From contig AP017308.1 of NCBI GenBank assembly GCA_001548435.1, positions 1,931,030 through 1,995,029 of the forward strand: a stretch of 64,000 nt of DNA, in the 5' to 3' direction. The DNA comes from Leptolyngbya sp. NIES-3755. GTDB taxonomy: Bacteria > Cyanobacteriota > Cyanobacteriia > Leptolyngbyales > Leptolyngbyaceae. Under the pieces are notes generated by a model. The model was not told the DNA's origin. It saw only the letters and a program-made list of their open reading frames with translations, and searched no databases. A program made the position numbers and the translations under genes. Positions 1 to 10,300 of this stretch are shown piece after piece (the stretch's first letter is position 1; each line of letters starts with the position of its first letter).

Positions 1-924
1 CGTGTCGAGCAGTTCAGTTCGCGTAAACGGTTTGGTTAGATAGCCCGATGCCCCAACTAATTTGGCTCTTGCTCGATCGATAAATCCGGTGTGCCCTGTC
101 ACCATGATCACAGGTGTTTCTCGGAATCTCGGATGCCGTCGTAACATGGCACAAAGCTCATATCCATCTAGATTGGGCATTCCGACATCGAGTAAGATCA
201 CATCGGGTTTGTGTCTCATAATTTGCATTAAAGCTTTGAGGGGATCAGCAATCATCACCACCTGAAATTGCTCATCTAAATGCGTCTGAATGGCTTGCAA
301 AATCGAGGGGCTATCATCAATACAAACAATTTTGTAATTCTGGGGTTCGACCTCGATCCAGGCTTGAATCGGTCGATCGATCACGGTTGTGGACGCACCA
401 AACTGTACTTCCTTTGTCGTCGATCGAGCGGGCTGATAGTTCCTTGCTAACAATGGCAAGAGTTCCATCCGGCAGAGTTCGGGATAAGGATCAAACTTGG
501 CGCGTTCAATCACTTCGGACTGACCTTCATACAGCATTAAGAACCCGGTCAGCACTTCTTGAGCGACTTCTTTGATTAATTGCTGAGCTTGACTGACCGT
601 AAGATACTGCTGTTCGACTAATCGCAGAATCGCTTGATAGTCCGGACTGATTCGACTTTGAGGCAGTTTACGATCGAACAAGGATCGAATCTGCGATCGC
701 ATTGCACCGCCCAATAAGGGAACCTGTTGGCTTAATCGTCCCAAATGTCGATCGAGCCGCTCGAAGGGAGACAACGAACTGGTGGCAAAGGTTAATTCTC
801 CCTCGCTGAAATAGATTGACCAGTCTGCCAGGTTGGTTTCAACTTGTAGGCATCCCGTCAGCCGTTGGTGCACCAGTCGCAGCAGTAAACGATGCGGATG
901 CAGGCTCGGATAAGATTTCACCAT
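1..924 (-). CDS. PatA-type response regulator, 3' end missing
   Basis: An open frame of 308 codons runs from an ATG at 924 to the window edge without a stop, so the C-terminus lies outside. A GGAG sits six bases before the ATG. Residues about 1-110 look like the PatA-type N-terminal domain found in cyanobacterial regulators (start MVKSYPSLHPHRLLLRLV). A CheY-like receiver begins near residue 205, with the acidic pair in IVCIDDSP, the phosphate-accepting Asp in ILLDVGMP, Thr in IMVTG and Lys in YLTKPF. In this family the receiver usually ends the protein, so only a few residues may be missing. It probably accepts phosphate from a histidine kinase and acts through the N-terminal module, for example in motility or differentiation; the specific process cannot be read from the sequence. 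Confidence 0.85.
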   Translation of the reverse strand, partial: MVKSYPSLHPHRLLLRLVHQRLTGCLQVETNLADWSIYFSEGELTFATSSLSPFERLDRHLGRLSQQVPLLGGAMRSQIRSLFDRKLPQSRISPDYQAILRLVEQQYLTVSQAQQLIKEVAQEVLTGFLMLYEGQSEVIERAKFDPYPELCRMELLPLLARNYQPARSTTKEVQFGASTTVIDRPIQAWIEVEPQNYKIVCIDDSPSILQAIQTHLDEQFQVVMIADPLKALMQIMRHKPDVILLDVGMPNLDGYELCAMLRRHPRFRETPVIMVTGHTGFIDRARAKLVGASGYLTKPFTRTELLDT

Positions 925-1449
925 AGCGCTCCGTGGGAAGGTGGATCGATTTCGCCCTGATACGACAAAACGCCCAAGTTTGGGAATTGCGCTCAATTGT
1001 TCGCTGGGCTAGTGGTAGTGCAGCCCGCTAAAATCCCCTGAAATGTCGCCAGCCACTATTGATCGTGCTGATTCTGAACGGTAGGACAATCGATAGATGC
1101 TGATTCATACGGTCTGTGATATTCAGTAGCTTACTGGTATTTACGGAGAAAGACAAGCTTCTTAAGAGAATCTTGAAAATATCACTCAACTGCGGGAAAA
1201 ACGTTTTCTTTGATTCTGTATCTTCTATAACTTATATATCATCGCTGTTTCGCGGATTCTCAGGCGTTTTTAGAGATTGCGGAATTACTTTTGATACTAA
1301 AATCTTGAACGTTACTCTCAGTATTTACTCAGAGCGTAGTATCCGTAGAATCACGGTATTAGATCACTAGAACTTCATAAAACACTGATTTTGGATCGAG
1401 AAACGTCGATCGATCTTTAACCCTGAAAAATTCTTAGTGGCTTTAAACT
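925..1449. other. Intergenic stretch with no recognised gene
   Basis: About 525 bases between the PatA-like gene, which starts leftward at 924, and the terminator of the next minus-strand gene. It should contain the promoter of the PatA-like gene. The open frame at 1116-1370 on the plus strand has AT-rich, unstructured composition, no recognisable domain and no ribosome binding site, so I do not call it. I see no tRNA or structured RNA. Confidence 0.6.
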
Positions 1450-1510
1450 AAAAAAAATCGACCCAAAGCGGCTCTGACCCTACGCGGTTGAGACTACTTT
1501 GAGTCGATTT
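1450..1510 (-). terminator. Rho-independent terminator of the AMP-ligase gene
   Basis: The arms at 1497-1510 and 1455-1468 pair over 14 bases with one G-U type mismatch. Read on the minus strand, the second arm runs into a T tract (A run at 1450-1457 on the plus strand). It lies 20 bases beyond the stop codon of the minus-strand gene. The loop is long, about 28 bases. Confidence 0.75.
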
Positions 1511-1529
1511 ATGAACGGCTAAAACGCTC

Positions 1530-3968
1530 TTAGATTGTGCTAGATGTAGCAGTCGTCGATCGACGGTTTGCCAGCAATTTCTGAACGGCTTGAAGTCCTG
1601 CCCACACGAGTATCCCACCAAATAATCCTGCGGCTGTGTTTAACCAAGGATTCGGAATTTCGGCTACGTTTCTCACAAAGTGAATGAAAATCATGTGGAA
1701 CAGATAAATGTGAAATGTTGCTGCACCAATGATTTGCAGCGGAGACTTCAGAATCTGAGGAATCGAAACGCTTGGGAGCCAGAGCAGCACTGTTCCACCG
1801 ACTAACATCCAAATCGCATAATTATGATTCAAAGCAACGAGGATCGGCACGATCGCCCAGAGTGTCATTGTGGTTGCAATCTTTTGTTGCTTGGTTTTGG
1901 CGAACTGAATCGTCCAGCCCAATGCAAAGATCCAGAACAACATGTGGGGAACTCGATCGTATAAATAAGTCGTGTTCCAAATCGAAGAAATTCCAACTCT
2001 TGCAATCACACCTAACATCAATGTCGTAATGCCAAATTCCCAAGGTGAGGCTGCGGCAAATTTACGAACAGGCTTCACGATAAATAACAATGAAAATCCA
2101 ATGATGACTTGAACGAGCAGATTGATGAACCAAATTGGAAAAATCGAAGTTACTTCTGGATCAATGAAGTTGCTGACTAAGAACAGTACGCCGGGATTGA
2201 ATTCGCGTTTCCAGAGTTGATAAGCGATCGAGATAATCAAGTATGGCGTAACCAGATTTTTTAACAATGAGAAAATCGGCTGAATCACTCGACCTTTGAA
2301 CAATGCCTCAGATTGGAATCGGGCTAAATTTGCTCCTGCAATCATGAGTAAGAGAAATGCACCGCCCGCAAAATCCATTAAATAAGCATGATCCGCAACG
2401 ACCACAGTAATCGCTAATGCTCTCAAAATGATGTTGGTTTCAATCGGACTAAATCGATCGTGCTGTGGAGGAAGCTGTTCTAATTGTGCGATCGACAATC
2501 GTTCCCATCCTTGTGGCAGATAGCCCAACTCTCGCTCAAATTCCATTGCAAGCTGAACATAAGAAAGCGAGTCGCCTCCCAATGTAATGAAGGTATCTTC
2601 AGAATGAACTTGGCGCAAATTTAGCACTCGACAGAAGGTAGCCGCAATACTTTTTCCATGGGTAGAAACTTCAGCAGCTTGCTCTACGTTTTGCTGGCTG
2701 TACCATTCTGCAAGCTGACGACGTTGAATCTTACCGGTTGCAGTTTTAGGAAGCTGATCCACTTCAACCACCGCGATCGAATTTCCTGCATTCACACCAA
2801 AGGCTTGAGTGGCTTGAGAAACGGCTTCTCTGAGTTCAGATTTGTCGATCGAGACATCCGGAGTGACTGCAACCAAGAAACCATCGCCTCTCAATGAATC
2901 AGGTTTCCGACAGATTGCAATTCCAGGGTGATATCCAATTTGGCTAAATAGCTTGGTTTCAAGGGCTTCAGGTTGGATCTTGAGACCCCCACAATTGATC
3001 ACATCATCGGCTCTGCCTTTATAGTACAGCTTGCCATTTTCTAAGCTACCTAAGTCTTTTGTCGTCAGCCAACCCTCTTCATCTTGAATTGGCACTTCTT
3101 CGCCATCGATCAAATAAGCTCGTGCGACATGATTTCCACGAATTGCAATTTGTCCGTTTTCGGTTAATTTGATTTCAACCTGACCGCAAGCTACGCTGCA
3201 CGAAGTGTTCGCAGATCCCACCGATTCGAGTGCATCCCCTTCGGTCTGATGAATTTCGAGCAACGTCGATCGAGAAGCTTCGGTCAATCCATAGTGCTGC
3301 ACAATTCGAGCTTCAGGAAACAAAGCCTTGAGCGCTTCTTTTTCTTGACGGCTCATGTACTGACTACCAATTTCGATCCATCGAACGCGCTGCCCTGCAT
3401 TTCCGATCAAATCCGTATTCGACAGTAGAACGCGCCACAAGCTTGGAACGGCTGAAATTGCGTTAATCTCACCTTTCTTCAGCATCGAGCCAATTTCCGC
3501 TGGATTAAAGCCCGACTCAGGAATAAAAAATCTTCCGCTTGCGGCTGCGATCGCACGACACCGCCCAAATCCAAACGAGTGATAGACCGGAACGCCAATA
3601 TATTCGCTAATCGTGTCATCGACTTGCATCAGATGATTCAGCCGCGTGATCACATCGGATAGATTCTGGTGACTGAGGAGAACGCCTTTGGGCTTGCCTT
3701 CAGTTCCGGAGGTGAAAGACACAATCGCGGTTTCAGAACGGTTGGAGCCTTGGAAAGATCGAGTCATCCATGCGCCTCCAGCTTGAGGAGTGAGAACGCG
3801 ATCGACGTTGGCAGCAGAAATACGATCGTGATCTTCCTGATGTTTCAAAGGCACAGCAATGTCACCTGCTTCTAGGCAATTGAACATCGCGTCTACGTAT
3901 TCTGTCGAATTTACGGACACGATTCCAATGTGTGTCGCGGACTTTCTACGAACTCCTTCAGCCGTCAT
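1530..3968 (-). CDS. AMP-dependent acyl ligase / carrier domain / membrane acyltransferase fusion
   Basis: Three modules in 812 residues. Residues about 1-425 are an adenylate-forming ligase: the P-loop-like SFTSGTEGKPKG near 84-95, QHYGLTE near 224, KGRADDVINCGG near 317 and the catalytic Lys413 in KTATGKIQRR. Residues about 438-500 are a phosphopantetheine carrier with GGDSLS, Ser467 being the attachment site. From about 508 there is a hydrophobic domain of roughly ten helices resembling acyltransferase family 3 (FHIYLFHMIFIHFV). By domain logic the protein would activate a carboxylic acid as adenylate, load it on its own carrier and pass it to a membrane acceptor, as DltA-DltC-DltB do in three proteins. 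The substrate is unknown. The ligase N-terminus is about 70 residues shorter than usual. An in-frame TGA eleven codons upstream makes the ATG at 3968 the only good start. Confidence 0.82.
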   Translation of the reverse strand: MTAEGVRRKSATHIGIVSVNSTEYVDAMFNCLEAGDIAVPLKHQEDHDRISAANVDRVLTPQAGGAWMTRSFQGSNRSETAIVSFTSGTEGKPKGVLLSHQNLSDVITRLNHLMQVDDTISEYIGVPVYHSFGFGRCRAIAAASGRFFIPESGFNPAEIGSMLKKGEINAISAVPSLWRVLLSNTDLIGNAGQRVRWIEIGSQYMSRQEKEALKALFPEARIVQHYGLTEASRSTLLEIHQTEGDALESVGSANTSCSVACGQVEIKLTENGQIAIRGNHVARAYLIDGEEVPIQDEEGWLTTKDLGSLENGKLYYKGRADDVINCGGLKIQPEALETKLFSQIGYHPGIAICRKPDSLRGDGFLVAVTPDVSIDKSELREAVSQATQAFGVNAGNSIAVVEVDQLPKTATGKIQRRQLAEWYSQQNVEQAAEVSTHGKSIAATFCRVLNLRQVHSEDTFITLGGDSLSYVQLAMEFERELGYLPQGWERLSIAQLEQLPPQHDRFSPIETNIILRALAITVVVADHAYLMDFAGGAFLLLMIAGANLARFQSEALFKGRVIQPIFSLLKNLVTPYLIISIAYQLWKREFNPGVLFLVSNFIDPEVTSIFPIWFINLLVQVIIGFSLLFIVKPVRKFAAASPWEFGITTLMLGVIARVGISSIWNTTYLYDRVPHMLFWIFALGWTIQFAKTKQQKIATTMTLWAIVPILVALNHNYAIWMLVGGTVLLWLPSVSIPQILKSPLQIIGAATFHIYLFHMIFIHFVRNVAEIPNPWLNTAAGLFGGILVWAGLQAVQKLLANRRSTTATSSTI

Positions 3969-4114
3969 GCCTGAGTCTCCAAGCCAGATCTTGCCGTCTC
4001 AGACTAGCTGATTATTGAGTTTTGGCAAAGGGATTGAGTCCCGTCTTTGTCATATCAAAATATTTGTGATGATTCTGACTCCGTAATTTCCCCAGAGTAA
4101 AACCGCAATTTCCA

Positions 4115-4708
4115 CTATTCCACGTTTGGTTCTCGATCAAGGGAGATGCCTTCGTAGATCTCAGTCAATTTCAATTCAGCCTCGATCGTGCCAAATTTTA
4201 GCAGTTCATCGATCGATTCATAGCTGCGATAGATCCAAAATCCTTGATCAGTTTTCGTGTATTGCTGAACTTCTACTAAGTACTGATTCACCAAAATGTA
4301 TTCTTGGAGTTCAGGTACTGATCGATAGTATCTAAACTTATCGGTCATGTCGTAATCCTGAGTCGATTTTGAGAGTACTTCGATGATTAATTTCGGATTT
4401 ACAACGGTATCAACTCGATTTTGATAGAGAATCGGTTCGCCCTCAATTACCATCACGTCCGGATAAAGAAATCTCCGATACTCCGGAATCCACAATCGAA
4501 CATCGCTACTAAAGGGTTCATGATTTCTACCCCGCAGTGCCGACAGAAAGAAAGCACAAATTCGATTGATGATTCGATTGTGATTCAGCGATCCGCCCGT
4601 CATTGAGGTAATCTCTCCATCGTGATATTCACTCTTGAACTCAGCGTGTTCTTCAAGAGTTAGGTACTCTTCAGGGGTGTAGCGCTTTGAAAATTCAGTA
4701 GCTTGCAT
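4115..4708 (-). CDS. Uma2 family (DUF820) putative endonuclease
   Basis: A 197-residue protein of the PD-(D/E)XK-like Uma2 family, greatly expanded in cyanobacteria. The N-terminal YTPEEYLTLEE, the glycine-rich GEITSMTGGSLNHN, the acidic FLYPDVMVIEGEP and the NPKLIIEVLSKST strand are the family's hallmark segments and supply the putative catalytic Asp and Glu. Cellular targets of this family are mostly unknown; many copies sit in variable regions. It precedes a DUF262 gene read in the same direction, which fits an accessory or defence patch. It could be a domesticated or inactive copy, although the active-site residues appear intact. Confidence 0.88.
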   Translation of the reverse strand: MQATEFSKRYTPEEYLTLEEHAEFKSEYHDGEITSMTGGSLNHNRIINRICAFFLSALRGRNHEPFSSDVRLWIPEYRRFLYPDVMVIEGEPILYQNRVDTVVNPKLIIEVLSKSTQDYDMTDKFRYYRSVPELQEYILVNQYLVEVQQYTKTDQGFWIYRSYESIDELLKFGTIEAELKLTEIYEGISLDREPNVE

Positions 4709-4756
4709 CGGAATTACTCAAAATCTACTTCCTTTAATGTAATCGATCGCAGTTTG

Positions 4757-6847
4757 TTAGGATATCAATGCTGCAACATCTTCTTCGTCAATACTCCACT
4801 CAGACTCAGAAATGCCAATCGTTCCTAGAATTCGCCTACAGTAGACGATATGCTGCTCAGCAGAGCTAGATTGATACACCCAAACGCCATTTGATAGCTG
4901 ATGCCAATCTTTAGGATAGTTTTTGCCTTCAATGCTGTCATCGAAGATTCCGATCGCTTGTCTGACTTTGTTGAAATCGTGGGGACGATTCTGCAAAATC
5001 CATTCCACAGTCGAGATACGAACCTGTCTCCATGTTTTGTTAGCAATTTCAATTCGATCTCCAAGAATTGTGATAGCGATCGGTTTTCCATGAACAACTT
5101 TCGCGATCGTCGTTGATTCTCCCAAAGCTGACCAAATTTCCAGAAACTTCTCCGATAAGAAATCCGCTCGATCAAGAATTGCTTGCTCATTCCATTGACT
5201 AATTTCACCAGAAAAGTAGTCTCGATTTAGACGAAACTCGTGTTTCTCTAAGGTCTGCTTTTTGCGTGAAAATGGAGAATTTGAAAGTGCAGAATTCCAC
5301 TCTTGTGTCACCAGCGTTAAATTACCTAGCGTATTCAAGTAGTCTTGGTAAACGCGCTCAAAGTTTTCTCCAATTTCAGCTTTCCATTCTTCTCGCAAAG
5401 TTTGCGGCATCAAATGCTCGATCGTTGCTTTACCATCTAGCACTGTGAATCCGCCTGAATCTTTTGAGAGATGGCGATTGATTGTTTCTAGAATCAAACA
5501 GATCTTTTCTCGGTTTTGATCATCGTAAAGCTTATTAGAGCGAATCGATTGCTGAACGCGATAATCAGGTGGATAATTTTTAGAAAGTAAAGCTTTTCTC
5601 AAAGCATCTTCAAAATTGACTTCTTCGACTACTTCATTCTGAACATCTCTCCATAGTGTCGGGAACATTTTGTTTAGATAATTTGTTTGTTCGCGACAGA
5701 TATAACGCCGAACAATATAGTTCTCTAATATATGAAGCGTTTGCGTAAATTGTTCAATGCTTATGTCTTTATGTTGGTAAGCGATGTAAATCATCAGGAG
5801 AAAAGGATAAGCAGTTTGAACCTCCAGAACATTGAGACGAAATAACGCAGCGCGAATCTCTGAGTTCTTCTCGTTTTCTGGGCGAAGTAGCTTGTTGTAA
5901 CACTCAGCAAATTGTCGAAGCAGCGCAATCTCTTGGATAAAATCTGCATCGTTTTGGAATTCTTCACAGCGATCGCGAAATCTCGCATAAGTGTGAGCTT
6001 CACTACATAGCCCACGTGAATGGGTTGCAAGATAGTGCCTCAGAAAAGCAGTTAATTCACCAATACGCGACTTACCAACAGTTCTACTTTCTTGTAATAA
6101 ATTCTCTATCTTCTCCCAATGTTCAGTAAATACTTTCTCTTGTTTTGCCGTAGGCAGCTTCATTGCAACATAGTTTCGCACTAAATCTGCTTGAGAAAGA
6201 GGTTTTCCTTTCGCATTCAAGCTCTCAAAAATCTTGTAAGGACTTTCATCTTTGTTTAATTCAATAAAGACAACTTGAAAGCAGTTAAAAAGCACCGTTA
6301 GAAACCGTTCTGGTTCAATTTTTGCATTTTCAAGAAGTTTACTTAATTCTTTGTATAAGTATTGGTATGCAAGCGGGATTTTTGATTCAGTTTCTTCAAG
6401 TTTTTCTTTTTGAATGAGTGAGATATATGCCTGACGATCGTCATATTTATTGGTCGGTAGTAGCTTGAAATATGCTTCTCCTTCGGCATCTGAGTTTACC
6501 AAAAGCTTTTGAATTCGGCTAAGTAATTTTGAATGAGTTGCATCAATGAGATCACGAAAGGCACAAAGCAAAAGTGAGATTGTTGTTAATCGCTGTTGTC
6601 CATCAACTAACGTAAAAGCTGTAATAAAACCGTTTGTTGTACCCTCGTTAATGACAACAAGAGAGCCTAAGAAATGCTCTGGTTCCTTATCAGAACTGTA
6701 CTCTTCATAGATAGCTAACGCATCATCCAAAAGCGTCTGCCAGTTTGATTTCTCCCAGCTATACTGGCGCTGAAAATGGGGCAGTACGTAGTGAATTTCA
6801 CCACCACTGCTAAAGACTTTAGAAATCTTGTAACTGTCTGCTCTCAT
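4757..6847 (-). CDS. DUF262/DUF1524 protein, GmrSD-type restriction-like nuclease
   Basis: The N-terminal half holds the DUF262 (ParB/sulfiredoxin-like NTPase) signatures HFQRQYSWEKSNW and LVDGQQRLTTI. The DUF1524 domain near residues 470-560 has the His-Met nuclease pattern IEHLMPQTLREEW followed by LGNLTLVTQEWNSALSN and SPFSRKK. This is the fused GmrS-GmrD layout known from type IV enzymes that cut modified phage DNA. About 120 residues follow the nuclease domain and contain no family I recognise; they may read DNA or modification state. I prefer the ATG at 6847, giving MRADSYKISKVF, to one 16 codons upstream, because homologous proteins normally begin at this segment. Defence function is inferred from the family. 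Confidence 0.85.
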   Translation of the reverse strand: MRADSYKISKVFSSGGEIHYVLPHFQRQYSWEKSNWQTLLDDALAIYEEYSSDKEPEHFLGSLVVINEGTTNGFITAFTLVDGQQRLTTISLLLCAFRDLIDATHSKLLSRIQKLLVNSDAEGEAYFKLLPTNKYDDRQAYISLIQKEKLEETESKIPLAYQYLYKELSKLLENAKIEPERFLTVLFNCFQVVFIELNKDESPYKIFESLNAKGKPLSQADLVRNYVAMKLPTAKQEKVFTEHWEKIENLLQESRTVGKSRIGELTAFLRHYLATHSRGLCSEAHTYARFRDRCEEFQNDADFIQEIALLRQFAECYNKLLRPENEKNSEIRAALFRLNVLEVQTAYPFLLMIYIAYQHKDISIEQFTQTLHILENYIVRRYICREQTNYLNKMFPTLWRDVQNEVVEEVNFEDALRKALLSKNYPPDYRVQQSIRSNKLYDDQNREKICLILETINRHLSKDSGGFTVLDGKATIEHLMPQTLREEWKAEIGENFERVYQDYLNTLGNLTLVTQEWNSALSNSPFSRKKQTLEKHEFRLNRDYFSGEISQWNEQAILDRADFLSEKFLEIWSALGESTTIAKVVHGKPIAITILGDRIEIANKTWRQVRISTVEWILQNRPHDFNKVRQAIGIFDDSIEGKNYPKDWHQLSNGVWVYQSSSAEQHIVYCRRILGTIGISESEWSIDEEDVAALIS

Positions 6848-6939
6848 CCTGTAGCTACCTGTATAAAATGTGCGTACTCTAGCAGGATAGCCCAATTTCT
6901 CTGAAAGGATAAGATTTATATAGTATCAAGGCTTGCTCA

Positions 6940-7243
6940 TTAGCTTTGCTTGTAAGATTTCTCCCGAATCTGTTGTAGGATTTGAGACCGCTGTTCTTCT
7001 GACTCCACGTACTGAGATAACACTTCTTCCGTCGTTTCCAAGACTTGTTCTGCGAATCGTGCTGCCAGATCTTGTCTTAAGCCTTGACCGATATAGAACC
7101 GCAGTAGTGCTTCAACCGACATATCGCGACTTTGCGCGATCGAGTTGAGCGACTTCAAAGTATCGATCGGAATCTTGATAGAAACGACTTCTGAAGGTCT
7201 CGATTGTACTTTAAGAGCGGGTTCTAAATTTATTGTCCTTCAT
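6940..7243 (-). pseudogene. Ribbon-helix-helix protein with an apparent +1 frameshift
   Basis: Translation downstream of about 7218 gives a clear RHH/CopG-like pattern: the strand SEVVSIKIPIDTL, a helix with SIAQSRDMSVEALL and the tail FYIGQGLRQDLAARFAEQVL, typical of a small cyanobacterial antitoxin-like family. That frame has no usable ATG; its only in-frame start candidate, a TTG at 7158, would delete the DNA-binding strand. The ATG at 7243, preceded by a good AGAGGAAA, reads MKDNKFRTRS and then stops. Omitting one C from the C run at 7219-7221 joins both halves into a 100-residue protein. It may be a real pseudogene, a sequencing error or recoding. It lies just downstream of metH and beside the DUF262/Uma2 genes. 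Confidence 0.72.
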
Positions 7244-7307
7244 AAAGTTTCCTCTCAGTATTTGTAGCTACACGAGCAGAAATTTTGATTGCTCTAGTGC
7301 TTCAAGT

Positions 7308-7338
7308 AAAAAGCGAGATGTCGTTACATACACCTCGC
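7308..7338 (-). terminator. Rho-independent terminator of metH
   Basis: On the minus strand GCGAG and CTCGC (plus positions 7334-7338 and 7313-7317) pair, with an inner TGT/ACA extension, and are followed by five T's (7308-7312). It lies 24 bases after the metH stop and separates metH from the RHH gene. Confidence 0.7.
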
Positions 7339-7361
7339 CTACTCTAAAGTCGATCGACAAT

Positions 7362-10300
7362 CTACGCGCTAAAGTATTTCGCAGTCGGGTGATACACCAC
7401 AAATGCAGTCGTCGATTGTTCTGGATAAAGCTGTTCACTTTCATCCATCGACATTCCAATTCGCTCTGTATCAAGTAGTTCTAACTGTTTGAACTGATCG
7501 GTCACATTCGGGCAAGCTGGATAGCCGAAACTATAGCGCGATCCTTGATAACGCTGAGCTAACATATCGCGAATGTTATCGGGTTCAAGATCGCCAAAGC
7601 CTAATTCACGACGAATTCGAGCGTGTGACCATTCTGCTAATGCTTCTGCCATCTGTACCGCCATGCCGTGGAAGTAGAGATATTCGGTGTAGTTATTGGC
7701 TTTGAATAGTTCTTGCGCGACTTCAGTAGCAATGTGCCCCATTGTCACAGCTTGCATGGGGAGAACATCGAACTGATTTTCGGAGATGGGGCGGAAGAAG
7801 TCGGCAATGCACAAACGGCGGAGCGACTTCTGGCGCGGAAATGTCCAAGTGACGATCGGGGTTGCTGTCTCAGGCGTTAACCCTTTCTCAATCACGCTCG
7901 GATCGTAAACATGAACAGAATTGCCTTCAGCGGTACAAGGGAAGTAACCGTAAATCAGTTGAGGATGCAATAGAGTTTCGGTGCGAATCCGTTCTTTCCA
8001 GCGATCGAGAACTGGATAAACTTTCTCTGCCAAGAACACATCGTATTCTTCCTTCGTTTGGTCTTTCGGCTTGCGGAATTGCCACTGTCCAACAATCAGA
8101 GCTTGAAGATCCAAATGCCAGAATAGTTCATCGACAGAAAGATCTTCGGGGTTGAGAACTCTTGTGCCCCAGAAAGGTGGCGTTGGGCGGGAGATATCAG
8201 TCGCAACAGCTTCCGATCGCACTAAGTCGATCACTTGGGGTTCATCAGATTTCTTCTCTGGTTCGCCGTTCAGTTCACGTTCAGCCTCTTCGATCGCTTT
8301 GCGTCCCTTCTGATTGAACTGAGCAAATTCGCCTTGAAATCCTTCGTTATTGCTCCAATGCCCATCTTTTTTCGCAGGCATCAATCGATCCATGAAAGTC
8401 AGATCCGCGAACGCATCCCGACCATAAATCACTTGACCGTTGTAAACATTCTGGCAATCTTCGTAGACGAACTTCGGAGTAAGTGCCGCACCGCCTAAAA
8501 TCACCGGAACTGAAATGCCTTTTTCGTTAAAGACTTCCAGGTTCTCTTTCATGAATGCGGTGGACTTCACGAGCAATCCACTCATCGCAATACAATCGGG
8601 TTTGTGTTGGTTGTAAGCATCTACGATCGCATCAACAGGCTGTTTAATGCCAAGGTTAATGACTTTGTAACCGTTGTTAGTCAAGATGATATCGACCAGG
8701 TTTTTACCAATATCGTGAACATCACCTTTCACAGTTGCGATCAAGAATTTACCTTTGCCACTATCATCGCTGTCGGTTTTTTCCATGAAGGGTTCGAGGA
8801 ATGCAACAGCAGATTTCATTGTTTCCGCTGACTGCAACACGAAGGGTAGTTGCATTTGACCAGAGCCGAACAATTCACCGACGACTTTCATACCATCAAG
8901 CAAGAAAGTATTGATGATGTGCAGTGGCTTATAGGTTTCTAGTGCAATTTTTAGCGCATCTTCTAGTCCAATGCGTTCACCATCAATGATGTGTTGCTTC
9001 AAACGTTCTTCAACAGGAAGATCTGCCAAAGTATTGTTCGATCGAGCATCTTTCGCGCTCACGCCTTCAAACAATTGAGTCAGCTTAGTGAGCGGATCGT
9101 AAGTGCAGATATCACCCTCAAATCCGCGTCGATCGTAAATCAGATCCAAGCAGACTTTTTGATGTTCAGGATCGATTTTCGCGATCGGTAAAATCTTCGC
9201 AGCCGATACGATCGCGCCATCCATTCCTGCGATCGTCGCTTCGTGTAGAAACATCGAATTCAAGGTAATCCGAGCCGCTGGACTCAGACCAAAAGAAATA
9301 TTCGAGACTCCAACCATGAAATGCACCCCTGGAAGCGCTTCGCGAATCATCCGAATCGATTCGATCGTCGCCTTCGCATTCTCACGGTCTTCTTCAATCC
9401 CCGTTGAAATCGGCAGTGCTAACGTATCGAAAAAGATCTCATGCGGTGGAATTCCGAACTCGATCGCATCTCTGTAAGCTCGTTGTGCAATTTGGAATTT
9501 CTTCTCGGCGGTTCGTGCCATGCCTTCTTCGTCGATCGTTCCAATGACAACTCCCGCACCATATTCTTTCGCAAGCTCCAACACTTTGAAGAATCGTTCA
9601 TCTCCATCCTCATAGTTCGTTGAGTTGAGAATGCACTTGCCACCCGCAACTTTCAAGCCTGCTTCCATCTTTTGCCATTCGGTTGAATCTAGCATCAGAG
9701 GCAGCGTCACATTGGTAACGAGTCGCGACACTAATTCTTTCATGTCACGTTCGCCATCGCGCCCAACATAGTCAACGTTGACATCGAGGACGTGTGCGCC
9801 TTCCTTGACTTGGGATTTCGCGATCGCAATTAGTCCATCCCAGTCATCCGCATTCAGCAATTCGCGAACTTTTTTCGATCCACTCGCATTCAATCGTTCG
9901 CCCACAATCAGGAAAGAATTATCTTGCTCATAAGGTTGCGAGGTGTAAATGGATGCGGCTGAAGGGGTGTATCCCAGTGTTGGTCTCGGTGTTTCAGATT
10001 CATACACTTGACCATTCATCCAAGCGCGTTCATCGATGCGAACTTTCCGCGCTTTTGGGGTCATCGTTGCAGCGGCTTCTGCGAGGGCTTGAATATGTGC
10101 GGGACGAGTTCCACAACAGCCCCCAATCACCTGAACGCCCCAATCCTCGATGAATTTGTGCAACGCCATCTGAAGTTCAACAGGGGTCAATTTATAGTGA
10201 GCATGACCGCCAACATTTTCGGGTAAGCCTGCGTTAGGAATACAAGAAACGACGAACGGTGCATTTTCGGTCAAATATTTGATGTGTTCTGCCATGCGAT

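Noticed and set aside
1116-1370. 84-residue open frame on the plus strand
   Set aside because: No ribosome binding site, no recognisable domain and low-complexity Ser/Ile/Leu composition in an AT-rich intergenic region.
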